Assembly (NCBI GenBank): GCA_965153455.1
Contig: OZ234497.1
Location: forward strand, 4,526,001 to 4,590,000
DNA from: Sphagnum compactum
Lineage: Eukaryota; Bryophyta; Sphagnopsida; Sphagnales
Direction of reading: 5' to 3'
Length of the DNA stretch: 64,000 bases
The notes below the pieces were generated by a model. It saw nothing but the letters and a program-made list of their open reading frames with translations, made no database searches and had not been told where the DNA came from. Positions 9,954 through 23,614 of the stretch are shown here, piece after piece (positions within the stretch are counted from its first letter, which is position 1; each line of letters begins with the position of its first letter). The translations under genes were made by a program, and so were the position numbers.

Positions 9954-12647
9954 TTAAGATTGATTGGAAGGTTTAGGGTTTGGCTCATTATGGAGTGCCG
10001 GAGCTACAATGGAGGATGACTTCACGTGCAACTGCTTATTGAAGCTGTCTAAATTCCTTAATCCATCTGTTGGCATCTGCTTCTTCCTTGCATGCAGTTT
10101 CTGGAAACTGGGATCATTTTTGTGAAAGCCAGAATGATCTGGATTATCTCCCTCAAAACTTTCATTTTCTGATAGCCTGTCTATAATGGGATGAAGAATC
10201 CATTTGCTCAAGGATGGAAGCTCATGAGTTTTTGACCGCCAGCCACCTCCAACATGCATATTCTTGTTGAGAACCAGAGTTTGATGGCAAACTGATTCCC
10301 AAGCTTGGCTTGCCAAACCCACCATCACAGGTGCAATCCATGTTGAAGTTAAACCAAGGACTTTTTCTCCCGCACCTGCTACCACTGCTCCCAGAAAACA
10401 GAAGCAGAAAAGCTTTCATTCATTGTGATGCCAGTAAACTGATGAGGACTGCCAGTAGTAGCCGATCAAACCAAAGATACTGACATGCATTGGACCTTTG
10501 CATGGTCAAACCAAAACCAATTTTATGAAAATTAGCAAAAGAAATTATCATGCATTTAACTAATCAGAGATGGATACATCTGAAGCATCAGGATCATGGC
10601 AAGAAACTACCACTATTGCAAACCCAGCTTGACCAATGAGAAGACACACAAAACTTTAACTTCGAGGAGCTTGACTTCATAGTCCAACAAAGCAGTGAAG
10701 TGTACACATTTTATGAGCTCTTCAAGTCTGAAATGACTTTAATTCTCAAACAACAGTGGAGAAACACTTGAAGACACAACTAAAATATGATGAAGTGCTC
10801 GATAACTATTACCTTCATAAAGATATATGAGAACTTCTTCACACTTACAATTTAAGTCAACCCTGAACAAATTGAGAAAGAACCCAAGAAGAACATTAAA
10901 GAGATTTCCAATTTGAGATCATATCAGAAAACAGGAAACAAGAGGATACCCAAGCCTTGAATTCACAGGAAAACCACTAAAAGTGGTTTCAACATATGTT
11001 CAGTGACCTTCAAGAGCAACATGTCTGCAATGGTCATGACTAGGGTACCGTCCATCCCACAGACCTCATGGGTTCCCAGCAGAGGGTGCAGGTCAAGGTC
11101 ATACATTTACCAGTATACTGAGGTTCTTTCACAGGAGCAGCAGTTACAGGAAGACTCAGCACACATGATGCAGGCTACCTCAACAAACCAAATAAAACCA
11201 AATTAGAAGGGGAACAACAAAAAGAACAAAACTCAAAAACAGATGAGTGTAGGCCAGCATAACCACTAGTCTGTGTACTGGATTCCTGTCACAAGTCCAG
11301 AAGCAAGGGGAAGCTTCAGCCATGATACTGGCTAGCAACTAACAAAACGGAAGGGAGAAGACAAGTAAGAACCAACTTTAAAAGCATGATATCCAAAGAC
11401 AATATCAGCTTTGAAAGATTTAGCCCCTTGAGAACTGTACAACACACATTTTTCAAAGTCTCTCTGTAATCAAGACTTGAAGAAAATGTGAAGCTGAACT
11501 GATTGCTCTTGCTTACAGTTTATGTTGAGTGCCATCCGTGAATCTTTGGTTGGTACTCGACCGTTGTAAGCCAAGAAGGACAGTACAAGTTCATCTTACA
11601 CCTAAGAAAAACACCCATGAATTGCAGTTCAATTCCCACAATTATGTTTTTCAGTCTGAAAAATGAGATCATAAGGTTTTATCAGGCAATGGCTGGTTGC
11701 ATGCAAAGACTTGGTTACAAGACATAACTCAATCGCTCCCTTACAAAGCAAACTCTTTGCTACTGACATATGCTCCATCATTCATTCAATTATGCATATT
11801 GCCAAACAGACCTTCACATACGTCGCAACAAACTTAAGCAAAGGTGGCAAGGTTCAATGTGAGGAAGAAGGTGAATCAAGAGAAAACATCAAAGAAGTTC
11901 TTGTGATATTATGCAGAACATGATCAGTGCAGACCCTCTTACCATCTGTCCTCCTGCATCATCGCATTTACATTCACAGTTAGTTTAGCTTTGCAGCAAA
12001 CAACAGGCAAGCTCCTTCAAGCTTATCATTCACAGAACAGAAGGAAACAAATTTACCAATAGGCTTTGTCAGCAAATCCCAAACCCCAGTCACTTGAAGT
12101 GACCCAAACTATCTCCAACAAGAGAAATGACCCTAAATGGTATCCTCATGAACAAAAAATCACAACACCCTGTTCAAAAGATTTCTCTCAGGATCCATGA
12201 AGCAACAACTTCAGATGCTGCCTGTATGTTTGCATTACATGAAAGCGGAAAGAAAACAGAACCAAAAACCCCAGTCCTAAAAACCCTAATACTTTTGCAC
12301 CAGGCACATTAACAACACAAAGTTCATCAAAGAATGGCGAATGCACAAAAGAAGATAGACGAACAGACAGACCCGTCCAAGAAAGATTGGAAAGAAAAAA
12401 GCTTACAATCGCAAGGGATGCAAGTGAGGCCACTGGCAGGCAAGCCGATCCCGACTCCGAGAAATGTGACACCAATGCTAAGACCTAATCCGCAACCAGA
12501 TCCAACATAGCCCACCACCTCAGGACCAAACCCTGGACCCCACCCTACTCCACATCCCAATCCCATACCAATCCCCCAGAAAGCTCCATAGGTTGGGTGC
12601 ACAGGATTCCATCTCTTGTACCTCCGAAACAGATTCACCACTGTCAT
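9954..12647 (-). CDS. AS8-like (cadmium-induced protein AS8 family) protein, two exons
   Basis: Exon 1 runs 12647-12407 from ATG (MTVVNLFRRYKRWNPVHPTY). It contains the family signature YGAFWG(I/M)GMGLGCGVGWGPGF then GPEVVGYVGSGCGLG and GVGIGLPA, a Gly-rich hydrophobic stretch likely to sit in a membrane. A GTAAGC donor follows directly at 12406 (phase 1). The proposed second exon starts after the acceptor gggagcag at about 10388 and runs to the stop at 9954, adding about 144 residues beginning LVAGAGEKVLGLTSTWIAPV. The phase matches across a 2-kb intron. The N-terminal assignment is strong; the C-terminal exon is plausible by frame and splice signals but I could not confirm its similarity to the family, and small exons inside the intron could be missed. 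The biochemical function of this plant-specific family is poorly defined; the name comes from a cadmium-responsive transcript. Confidence 0.65.
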
Positions 12648-15237
12648 CAATCAAGCCTTTCTGTAATCCCCACTCTCAAGTTCTTTCTTCCTTTCTTTCT
12701 TCCAAAACAAAAACCCTAAAAGAGAGCTAGTTTGCGATCTGTACTCCCTCTGAATCTAATAAATTCATACAAAGCTTCAAATGGGTGATTGATGAACGAG
12801 ATCACGAAGCTTAAAAAGTTGTGTACAGTGGGACATAAAGCAAGCAGAAAAGCATAAAAGCTCTCATTGTTGTTCATCGAAAGCTTCTTCGACTCCACAA
12901 CTCATGGTTCCCAGTGCTCTCTCATCAGCAACAATACCCAGTATCTTCATTTTCTTCTTCTTTGCAGCATCATCACCCAACAACAGATTTTGCAACAAAA
13001 TTCGCAAATGTTAGTAATCCCGGGATTATTATAATGAGATTCTACAGTACCTAGTATTCATAAGCTTATCCTTTGTTTTCGCCTTCGCTGATTCGGCATC
13101 GCCGGCCAACAAGCGCAGTTTTGGCGCAGCATGTCATTAGCACTGCTGGCCGGTTATTGTGACCGGTTAAGGTTATCAGTACGGGTATCGATAACCCGCC
13201 ATTCGTTTTTGTGATTTTTTGCAAACTTGTAGATAACCTACCCGCCTGGCACATATGATCTCAAGAAGCGGCAAAAACACCATTTGTATTCAAAAGCAAT
13301 TTTCACATTTGAAAAGTTCGAGTTATATTGAATGCAAAAGGGTTTAGGGTTTTTTTTTTTTTTAATTTTTTTTTAGGTTTTTTTTTTTAAAGAAGAAAGT
13401 TTTCCCTTATTCATGTTTCTTTTAATCATAAAATATAATTGGATATTAACACCTATGAAAGTTTAATTTATTAATTACACAATTTGTAATTGTGTTTGAT
13501 TGTATTGTAACATTGTAATAGTGTTTAAAGACGATTTGCAATATTAACTAAAGATCGGTTTTAGGTTAGTGGAAGGTTAATACAACCCATTATGTTATAA
13601 CCTTCGCCAAGACTTTTTCACCATAGTGCGAATAATTTGAATCAAAGATGATTTGATTTTTCAAAAATTGCACTCTTAGAAATGAGGACTCTTTTTAACA
13701 ATAATTATCAAAAAAATGTACTTTTTGTTTCACAATGTGATGTCACCATCTTATTGAAATCATTGAGATTTTTTCAAAGATATGAAGAACATCCAATTCC
13801 AACATGTTTTTAATCCCTTAAAACTTACTCAAATAAGAAAAAAATCAAGTGAAAAGGTTTTTAAACCATAAGAAATTTGAAAAAATTCACAATTTATGAA
13901 TTTATTTATTTTTTAATCTCAAACATTTTGGAACCTTTACCAAAAAAATCTAAAGTTTTCAAAATTCTAAAAGTGTTTTTTGAAAAAAAATAAAATTGTA
14001 TGAAGCTTTTTTAATCATGACAAATTTGAAATTTTCAAATGAATAAAATGGATCATGACCTTGCAAAGACTTCAACCTTCAACTAACAAATGATTCCAAA
14101 AACAACAAAGCAAATGAACAAGGCCATGAATAACTCATTCACAAGCAACAAAAAAATTTGAAATAATAATCATATAACAATCAAATCAACAAGTAAAAAA
14201 AACGAAAATAGTGAAAGAGAACAAGCAAATTATAAATAACAAAAATTAATAAACAAATTGACAAGGAACAAATGATTCAATCTTTAATGAACAAATAATC
14301 TTATCACAAACTTTCTAATGAAAGCTTATATCATATTTATATGTGTTTAATACGTGTTTCAAATGCATGACATTTTGTCTTGAAACAATACAAAGTTATG
14401 AAAAAACAAGTTTTGCACAACTATTATTGCAACCAAAAAATATCAAATTACATTAATGACCAGCAATCTTTTGAAGATGGCGGATTTAGAATCAAAGAAA
14501 CCTATCGCAGACCTCCAATCATAGGTTGAATTCTAGATAACTAACGTTCTTTTGTGTATAATTGATGCCAAGTTCAGTATCTACACTTAAACATTCATTC
14601 AACTATGACTACAACTAGCATGGCCTTAATTGATTGGAGGTTTAAACAGTAGCGAGATGATTATGTATTCTTGATACACATTGTGGTCATAGTGCCATTT
14701 ATTTGATCATTGTTTTTGAGATTGCAAACCTTTGAACCTTTTGTAATTGCAATGGAACTTGCTACTATTAACAAAGTTCTACTCCATACTATATTGTTGT
14801 TCCTCGGTAGTGACTTTATGTTTCTTAAATGCTCGCCAACATCATGACTAAGTCTTCCCATTGGTTGTAGAAATGCAAGAGAAATTCAAAACACCAACTT
14901 GCCTACCTAAAATTTGTGTTTTGAATTGATCGTCATCCAATTGCACCACCTACAAAGTTTGCTGGTCCACAAACGCATGTGGAACAAATTGGAGAAACAA
15001 CCCAGCTGCAACAGAACACAATATTTGCTACAGAGCTTCCACGTTGTTGATGAGACATTGGCAGCAAACACTATAGCAATCGAGTTGTATACCAAAATAA
15101 GTCATTTGAAAGAGCTAGAAGGTGTTATGGCTGGCATGACGGGTAACATCCAAAAGACTATACAAGTCACCACGTCTTTGACTCTCTATTGGCATATTCA
15201 GCCTGCAAACAACAATCACATCAATTTCATTTAGATA
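12648..15237. other. Intergenic region, AT-rich beyond about 13.3 kb
   Basis: The first 400 bp are the upstream region of the AS8-like gene (CTTT-rich, then aaaaccctaaaa at about 12708-12720, a telo-box-like word). From 13.3 to 14.9 kb the sequence is very AT-rich with T and A homopolymers and no recognisable gene. 14.9-15.24 kb has open frames on both strands without a domain. Confidence 0.45.
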
Positions 15238-18200
15238 TCAATGGCAACATTGGAGTGATTCACCTTGCTTTTTCTCTCTGACATGTTAACCAAGTCTGAT
15301 TATTCACGTCAACTGAGATGGTCTACTCTTCTCTACACATGAGAGTTTCAAAAACAAGCATTCTATATGCCATTCTAGAAGCACATGGTACTGATTTTGT
15401 GCTAGTTGATGAATGTTTGCCTACTACGTTCATGTAAAGACAGGTGCAGCAGTGAACTCACACAGGTAGAATACAGCAAATGGAAAAAAGAAGGAAAGAA
15501 ATACCTCCTTTTATCAATTTCGGTATAGTCAATATCTGCAATGATTGTTGTCTCCTCATGCTCAGTTGTTGCTAGAATCTCCCCAAACTGGCTCTCAAGA
15601 CAAGATTAAGACCACTGCTCAATACGAATGGATAAAAGCAAGGACAATCACATGCCTTAAATGGGTGGGCATTCCAAAGAAGCAGAGATGTGAGTGCATC
15701 AGGATTCTGATGGAAAAATTCAAATAGTTCTGATCATGCCAAAGGAGTTTGTTCTCTGCAGGGCCACTGCCAATGAACTGCAAGGTGAAAACAAAGGCGA
15801 CTGGGATGGGCAATCTAGTCACGTTGCTGTTTCTTCAAGATGACTTCAGTCATGTGTTTACACAGTGAATAAGGGAGAAGGAGTACATACAGGTCCAACA
15901 ACAGTAGAATGTCCCCAAGCAATATAGCCTGCACTCGTATCCCGTGCTGGTGAGCAAGTTGCCACATAGATCTGCCACAGAGGTCCATCACCTTCTATTA
16001 GAAGTTCAATTGACATAGTCTGACCTTGATGCATTGAGTGACCAATGGACACCCTTGTATAAAGAAGTTGCAGCAACAATGGGACCAAATCAAACTCATC
16101 AGAGGTCAAAATCACAAGAAGCTTATGGATGTCAAGCAAATGTTTCTCAGCAGCAATGCAGGTCATACCTGATTATCAACAGCTCTGATGCCCCATTGCC
16201 AACAGTAATCACAGTACACAGACCCAGTACCCACATACAAGAAAAAGATTAGCCACAACTTCAAACACTCAACTTGCACAGAACTGAATATTGAGGAACA
16301 GAAATCTGTTTCCCTCCTGTTTATAGTGAATGAACTTGATCAAAACTTCATACTGAGTAGCAATGGGGAGCAAAGAGGAGCATGAGACTTTAGACAGAGC
16401 ACCTGGCCTTTTGCAAGAGTTCCCAATGGAGAGGACCAGTTGTCATGTTGAAAGCCCCCGGGTAGCATATTATGTGTACCCCTGATCATCCACAATATTG
16501 ATCAACATATACAGAACTCAATGGAAAAACTTTGTGTTGTTTACTCATTCACCCAGCATCAGATCACTGCAATCAAGTGAGTTGCAAAAGGGCCAATTGA
16601 AAGATGATGTGCACGAATTGATTACCCCGTGCAGCATAAAGCATGGCCAGCTCTGGGAACCGGATGTCATAGCAGATTCCTACTCCTATACGCCCCACAT
16701 CTGCACTCACCAACCACAGATTTCAATCAAAGGGTCTGAAAGTCACAGAAACTCCAGACCATAGAAACATCATGCCACCCATTTCAATTGATACAGCTCA
16801 TGGCTGCATTGGGCAAAGTGGAAAACAAGTCACATTCAGTGTCCCAGACAGTACTATGTCAAGTGGTCTAGACCTGTATCCACAATGGTGAGACTGTCGC
16901 CAGGAGTAAGAGTGTCTGACTCTTTGAACGTGATCTTCCCTGGAATGTCAATGTCAAACAGATGCACCTGAACAGAACATGATCAGTTTCCAAGAGTCAG
17001 ACAGACATATCCTTCTCTAGATGAACAGTAAAATCAAGAGGCCCTTCCTTGTACCACATGAGTGGGAAATCTTTATTAAAAAAAACTCTTGACAGGAGGC
17101 ACAAACCTTGCGGTGCTTTGCCTTTAGGTGTCCATCTTTGTCAAAAACACAGCATGTATTGTACAAGTGGCCATTGCTGCGCTCAGGGATTGAACCCCCT
17201 ACAATTGTCACTTTCTTCTGGCAAGCCACCTCAGATAGCATTGCAGACGAAGGTGATGCTTCAAACCCAGCATCAATGTCCTCAGCATAGATTGGGAAGC
17301 TGTTATTCGAATAAGGACAATTCCACATCTCCTGAAGATAATCACAGCAAAGATGGAAGTTAATTCCATAGAGGAACTATCCTTTCAGTTAACTTCAATC
17401 TGACTTCAGATAAAAGCCCTGGAAGCAGATATTGACCTCTCTTTCTTTCTCAGCCTCTACTCATGGCAACAAAGTTTGGTTTGGGAAGCACCGGGAGAAC
17501 AATAAGTTGCGCTCCTTTATCTGCAGCTGCCTCAATTACACTGCGAGCATGGGCTATGTTACTTCCCTTGTCAGATGTCACTGCAACCTGGCACACCGCG
17601 ATCTTGTACTGCACATGGCACATCAAAGACATAAGCAACTGGTGGAGAAAACCTCCAAAATATTGCTCCCAGAGCAGCAGGCAATCCTTTCGATGCTTAT
17701 ACACTTCCATAACTTGCCAGTGGAACCCCCATCATCACTCTTGTGCATCAATTTCTACGGAGTGTGAATTCACAAAGGACATCAACATGGCCTCCTCCTC
17801 AAAGCACGTATCAATGTAGTACCATCTCCTAGCAAGACCTTGAGAGGAGAAGCAGAAACCTATGATACTCTCCGCATTTGAAGAGTTTTCCTATTGGAAA
17901 CAAAAGGTTATAAATACAAGCGGATTGCGGAAAATGCAAAACATCGTTCGCCAAAAACCTTCCAGATTATTCTCTTGCTACTGCATAAGAAAACAGGCTG
18001 CACTTACTTTTCCGCCAGTCGGAGGTGTGGGAGGACGCTCTGCCGGTGGCTGCCGTGCCATCTCGGCGTGGAAACCGGCCGCCATAGCCGTGACACCGCT
18101 GATTGCTCTTACCTGCAGAAAGTAGTGCCTGCTGGGACTACTGCAACTGGAGTGAACGGAGTTACAATCTACCAGGAAAAGCTTGTGCACAGGATGTGGA

Positions 18201-18307
18201 GAGCAGAATCGAGAAACGGAAGAAGTGGAGGAGGAGATGGACAGTAGATTGTGTGTGAAGCACAGAGGCAAAGAACGAACGATCCCAGGAATGAATCTGG
18301 TGATCAT
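15238..18307 (-). CDS. Omega-amidase / nitrilase-like protein (Nit2/NLP1 type), plastid-targeted
   Basis: Carbon-nitrogen hydrolase that would deamidate 2-oxoglutaramate or 2-oxosuccinamate formed by glutamine or asparagine transamination. Exons on the minus strand: 18307-18008, 17608-17492, 17331-17107, 16967-16874, 16700-16626, 16481-16403, 16184-16169, 15971-15891, 15587-15505. All junctions are GT-AG and all phases agree. The N-terminal 90 or so residues ([16 protein letters not shown]..., Ser-rich, basic) look like a transit peptide. The mature part starts near [10 protein letters not shown]. Catalytic triad residues are visible: Glu in [14 protein letters not shown], Lys in LKAKHRK, Cys in [14 protein letters not shown]. 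Other family words are [38 protein letters not shown] and [10 protein letters not shown]. The last exon is uncertain: a 40-nt candidate (15277-15238, ending in TGA) keeps phase, but it lacks the usual C-terminal 'RGDLYQL' type sequence, so the end may lie elsewhere or have diverged. The donor after exon 2 (GTGCTT) is weak. Confidence 0.87.
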
Positions 18308-20339
18308 GTTGCCATAGCCGCGCGCCCTTATGATAAAAATATAATGAAAAAGCAATTGAAGAGTGATGAGGTGTTACGCATTTGTCAGCAAGCAATCGCC
18401 AACGCCATTGATCGCGTCTTGAATTTCAAGCTACGTATCTCTGTCTATCCAAATGCTCGGTGATGTCGGCTCCAAAACACAGCACCCGTTCCTCTTCTTC
18501 TTCTTCGGAAGTTTGCTCCAAAAGGCGGAGACGATGCTCAGACTTGTTATTCTTGCTTTCTTCAGAAACATGATCTAGCACCACCATCCCTGGTGCCACC
18601 CTACTACTACCAGCCTTTTTGTTTTTTGGCTACCTATATATAGCCAAAAAGCTGTACTAAACATTAAATGTTCTAAAATCTTTTTTTTTTAACAGCTATG
18701 TTTAAAATAAAAATTTCTAAAATCAATTGATTTTCAAGAGCTATATTAAAATTAAAACTTCTTAAAACCAAAGTTTTTTTTTAAAGATTTTCAATAGCCA
18801 TAAACATTGTAGACTCAAATCCCCGTGCCCACTTTTGATAACCAATGAAGAAACAAGATCACATTAGACCCATGGATTTGACACAAAAAAAGAAACATTA
18901 CCTATCGGGAAAGGCCATTCAACCCACCCCCTCCCCCCTCCCAACCAAATTTTTTTCAAAAAAACAAGGATTCGTGTGGATTTATTCTAGAAAAGATTGG
19001 CATTCCCAAAATACACTAACATAAACAAACACAAGATTACAAGAACACAAACATAAGAAAAACAACTCAATGTTGAAGTTGTTGTCAACAATAATATCTT
19101 GTGCATGGTTATTGATATGAGGAGTTACAATTATCGATGTTGATTTTTTTGGCAATACAAGTGTTCTGATGGAGGTGTGCTACATCAATTCCTTCCCAAA
19201 CATCATTAGGTTGTTATTGATACGGTGCTTGAGGTATTGTGATGGACATGTTCAAACAATACAATTAGAATTTTTTTTAAAAATTACAAGACATTCAATT
19301 TCAACCCTAATTTTCAACATAAAACTCTAATTGATTCAAGATTTTAAATTGTTGCATGTGAACATAAAAATGCACTTGAAATAACTTGCACCTATATTGA
19401 TACCAAGGTAAAAACCAATGTTTTGTGGGTATATTGTTTTTGATATATCCTAGGTAATGGTACATCAACACTAATTTTTCTCCATTAGGATAACATCTAG
19501 GTATATAAAATTTGTGATGGGTAGGGTCTAGGTACCCCATATATCATATACACTTATTTAGGGTTTTCAAACATGTACTAATTAATTAATTAAAAATGAA
19601 AAAAAAGTTAAAATTTTGGAAGCATTGAAACAATTTTCAAAACTCCAAACCCAATGTGATCATGAATAAATCCCATGTTAGAATGCAAAATTCAAAGAGT
19701 TTCATTCGTCCTTGAATACAAATATGCACAAACACATAGAAAAACTTTGATTTTCTCAATGACCATGGAACTCAACTACCTAAAGCTAGACATACACACA
19801 GAGACAATGTTAAAACTAAGAAAATTTGTGAGGCTTTTGTGAATCAAACATCCACTATGTGTTTGGGATTGATCATTGGTTTGTTGACCCCACATTCCAA
19901 CAAATCAACAAAATTGGAAACTCCTACAAATTATATATAGGTTTCACATCTTACTTACCCTAAGCCTACTTATTTGAATTTTTGGCACCTCCTAGGCACA
20001 AATATGTCTTGCATATATTCAAGGGTATGGATAGGGCATATTTTTTCAATTTTACATGCCCACTGCACTATGTGAGATTATTATCTTTTCGAAAATTAAA
20101 AAATAATAATACACCTTATTCAAATTGATGGTTAAATTGTAGTAAAAGATGTACCCACACAACTATAGTAAAAACCAATTTTGTGCAATTCTCTATGCCT
20201 CAAAGAAATAACTAATAAGTAAAGGTTAGACATATGCATCACGGTTCAAAGGTTCTCAAAATATAAAGAATCAATTTTCACCTTAATCACAATTTTTTTA
20301 AAATCAATGAATGAATGAAAGGACCTACCTTGAACAATG
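18308..20339. other. Upstream region of the omega-amidase gene, then AT-rich intergenic
   Basis: 18308-18620 is the GC-normal upstream flank. At about 18,665-18,810 three loosely similar A/T-rich copies of 'ttctaaaatc...tttt...agctat...ttaaaattaaaa' lie in tandem. The remainder up to 20.3 kb is AT-rich with no recognisable coding sequence. Confidence 0.4.
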
Positions 20340-22640
20340 GACTCTTTCATGAAACCGACCAATTGATGATGAAACCTTGGCAAACTTCATAAAAAGAAAG
20401 CACCCAAGAAAAGGGGAGAGAAAAGGGCAAAGACCAAAATCTAAGCAAGTCCTCTCCCCACGATGGGCATAGTGAAGGAGGTGGATCCCCATGGGGTTTA
20501 AGAGCTAACCAGAGATGCAATGTGTCAGACCAAGAATCAAAGGATAGGGGAGGCCTAACTTGGTCCGCAATGTAAAAGAGAAAACATTTGAAAGCAGATG
20601 AAAACATGGGATGATAAGGCGAATAAATAGCCAAGCTCCTACACTAAACCATGCACATGACTTCAAGCACATCCAATGTGACGTAAAAGACATGTCAAAG
20701 ATGATGTTGGAAAAGGAATGGTCATGTAATATTTCTGAAATAGTCTCCTAAAGTCGATATGTTCCCTTCTCTGCAAGTTGTTCAAACGAGGATAGACATG
20801 TTGCACAACCAGGGGAAAAAACTCTTAAAACAACCCCAAGTGTGCTTAGAACGGGAGTGAATTCAAATTGTTCGCCCCAATAACCTCCAAAAGGATCATA
20901 CACGAATCCAATAAGAATCTAGAAGCGATGACATGCATTACTAACACCCAAGTCCCTAAGTAAGTCATTAGCACAATGGTTTCTGCAAAAATGAGGCCTA
21001 TCCCACCACTAGAAATGGGGAGCAAAACCTACCGACGCACCAAAGGGGCCTCTGGAAACTCAAAAAAACTTGGGCTTAAAAACCTCTCGAAAACCTACAT
21101 GAAAGCTGAATTGAATTGAAGAAAGCAAGCTAGTGCCAGAAGTTCGAGAAAACACAAAGCAAAAAAGAAGGTCTCTACGCAAAACATCGGGATAGGATCT
21201 TGAAAGCAATTTGGACATCCCCTAAACTTGAAAGCACATTGCATGGCGAACATCCTCTTCCAAAATGTCCTACAAAAAGCAAGAAGAAAATGACATAAAG
21301 CAAAGGGGACCCCTAAAACTGTAATGCCATCGAGAGGGCAACAAAAACCATGGGTAAGTCAAAAGAGGACTAAGCAATGCACTTGCAGAAACTAGATAGC
21401 TAAACCCACTAAGGCCAGTTGGGAAGCAAAATGGTCAAAAGTGGAGGGGACAAGCGAAACATGGCCGAGGATGTGAGTGTCATCTACCAACGAAAGGAAA
21501 AGACAAGAAGGAAAATTAACAAAAGAGGTTTGCAAAGCACAAAAATGAACAAGAGCAAAAAGAAGCTTAGCAAACGAATCACCCTAACGCGTGCCCACAG
21601 ACAAAAGGATAATAAACAATTCACCCCTAGGGGAATGATGACAAAAGAACAAGGGTAATTGTTAGGCATAAAAAGGATGAACAAAATAGAAAAGCAAAAA
21701 CAACTAGTCTCTTGTCACACAAACCTTTTAAAAGATGGCCTTACGCAAGATGGAGTGAAATGCGTTCACCACATCCACTTGCAATACCACCCAATCAGGG
21801 TGGACATTTAAAATAGTTTGAATATTGCGCACTATCACTTCACACCCACCCCTAACGACCATGCCAAATTGATGAGGCAACAAATGAAATGAAAACGCAC
21901 CTTAAAGCTAAAAACATAAGGTTCTACTAACTAGCTGGTAGAGGATTTCACCCACTATAATCGATTTAATGCCACCTAAAGGCTTAACCAAAGCCAAAAG
22001 CCTAATGACACCAAGGATGTGAGTAATAGGCCTTGGGAAGCAACCCATGACAACATGGGAACTTAGTTAGTAAAGTTGAATGAAGCCACTAGCAAAATCT
22101 TGAGAGTCAAAAACATCCCAAAAATGGTCAAAAACCATGCCAAAAGGTCCCCTTATGGAAAGATGGGACATGTACATGGAAGTTAACCTAAAAGAATCCA
22201 AAAACAACTTTAAATCTCTATCTAGCTGAAAGTCCATCAAAATTGGGGTAGGGGGAAGGCAAAACTGAAAGGTGGAAAGCCTGTAAAATTGAAATGGTAT
22301 CTAAGGAAGCAATAGTTAAGGCCAAAGGGGCAAGGTCCCTCATTGCACGAGCATACTCTTTAACATGCCCTAAAGCTAAGCTCTACCCAAGTTGTCGTAG
22401 GGGGTGAACCAAAAGAAGAATTTGAAATGAGCATGGGTGTCAAAGGACCTCAGTCCAAAGGTAAAGCTACAACAAGTGTTTGTGCCCAAAGAAAGTGCTT
22501 TGCTTGAAACTCCTCCCAATCTCCTAACAAAAATCTCTGAAATTAAACCTTACTTTCCAAAAGTGGGAATAGCAAAACACCACTCAAGGAAAAACAGAAA
22601 TAAATGCCAAACAGTAATGTCGAACAGGGTTTAAACAAGA
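20340..22640 (-). mobile_element. Decayed non-LTR-type reverse transcriptase (LINE-like) remnant
   Basis: Reading the minus strand across several frames gives consecutive pieces of a reverse transcriptase. From 5' to 3' these are RPITHILGV..LLALVKPLGG, then IIVGEILYQLVSR, HQFGMVVRGGCEVIVR, HPDWVVLQVDVVNAFHSI (motif A with its Asp, about 21,750-21,795), LVDDTHILGHVS (motif C with the Asp-Asp pair, about 21,460-21,490) and DGITVLGVPFALCHFLL. The order and spacing match a plant reverse-transcriptase family of the type 'RPIALGE ... LQLDVANAFN ... ADDTHILG ... GIRVLGVPFG'. Stop codons and frameshifts are numerous, so it is inactive. The stretch 20.35-20.75 kb (for example GLPYPLILGLTHCISG) may be its 3' continuation. 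Ends were not located. Confidence 0.75.
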
Positions 22641-23258
22641 TAATCCAAAAGCAGACCAAAAAAAGTGCACTTCTTGTTGCAAAATGAAAAAGATCCGCAC
22701 ATACAGTTCTTTTTAAATGTTTAAAAACCCCAAACCAAAGGTTGTTTCATTTGACAAATTAAAAACTAGCAACCATGGGAAACTATAACAAATTTTTTTA
22801 AATGCCCAACATTGGTGAATACCAAAAAAACACCAAATTTGTTGATTCTAAACATTTAAAAATTTCATCCTTGCTCTATATTAGGGTCTCTAAGTTCAAA
22901 TTTAACATTTTCCTAGTTCAATACATCTTCTATGAAACCTTAATTAAGAAGGTGAAAGTCCCAATGTAAGTCTGGGTTCATCCTGGTAAAGTGAAAAGAA
23001 AAGGTGCAAGGAATTTCATCATGCTCCTCCTTGGGCCTATTTCCATCAGTTATGTTCACGATCAAAGATTATACTCCCCAATAGTAATTTTTCATTCCAT
23101 TTGTTCCATTTAGTTATGTTCAAGGTTACTTCCCTCACAACTCCAGAGGTAAAGGCATGTCCAAATCCATAGCTGTGTAAATGTGAATCATTAAAAGATG
23201 TCATCTATCATTTAAAATTGGGAACACATGTCCTTATTAAGTTTTCAACATGTGAAAT
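22641..23258. other. AT-rich spacer between LINE remnant and Harbinger element
   Basis: No coding signal was seen. Part of it may be the 5' portion of the reverse-transcriptase remnant that lies on the minus strand downstream. Confidence 0.35.
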
Positions 23259-23614
23259 GTTCCTAAAAACATCTCCACCGCATGCCCCTACTTACACCTG
23301 CAATGGCAATCATAAAAAATAAGCGGAATTATTGGCCCCACCGCAATGCCTACATCACCAATTTTTTGCCAATCCCATTAGATTTTTCATTCCCCTCTGG
23401 CAATGACTCTCTTTGTTTCATTGTCATCACATCTCTTTTCATGTGATTTTGTCAACAAAATGTTCAATACTCTTTTTTTACACACTTTTTTTGTCATCAT
23501 GTCAATTATTGTAAGGACCCACGTAAATACAACCAAAACGAAAAAATGAAAAAACTTCAAGGCAGAGGAGGAAAGTTAGCTTTTTAGAAGTTTCTTTCAC
23601 GTGAGCCATGACCT

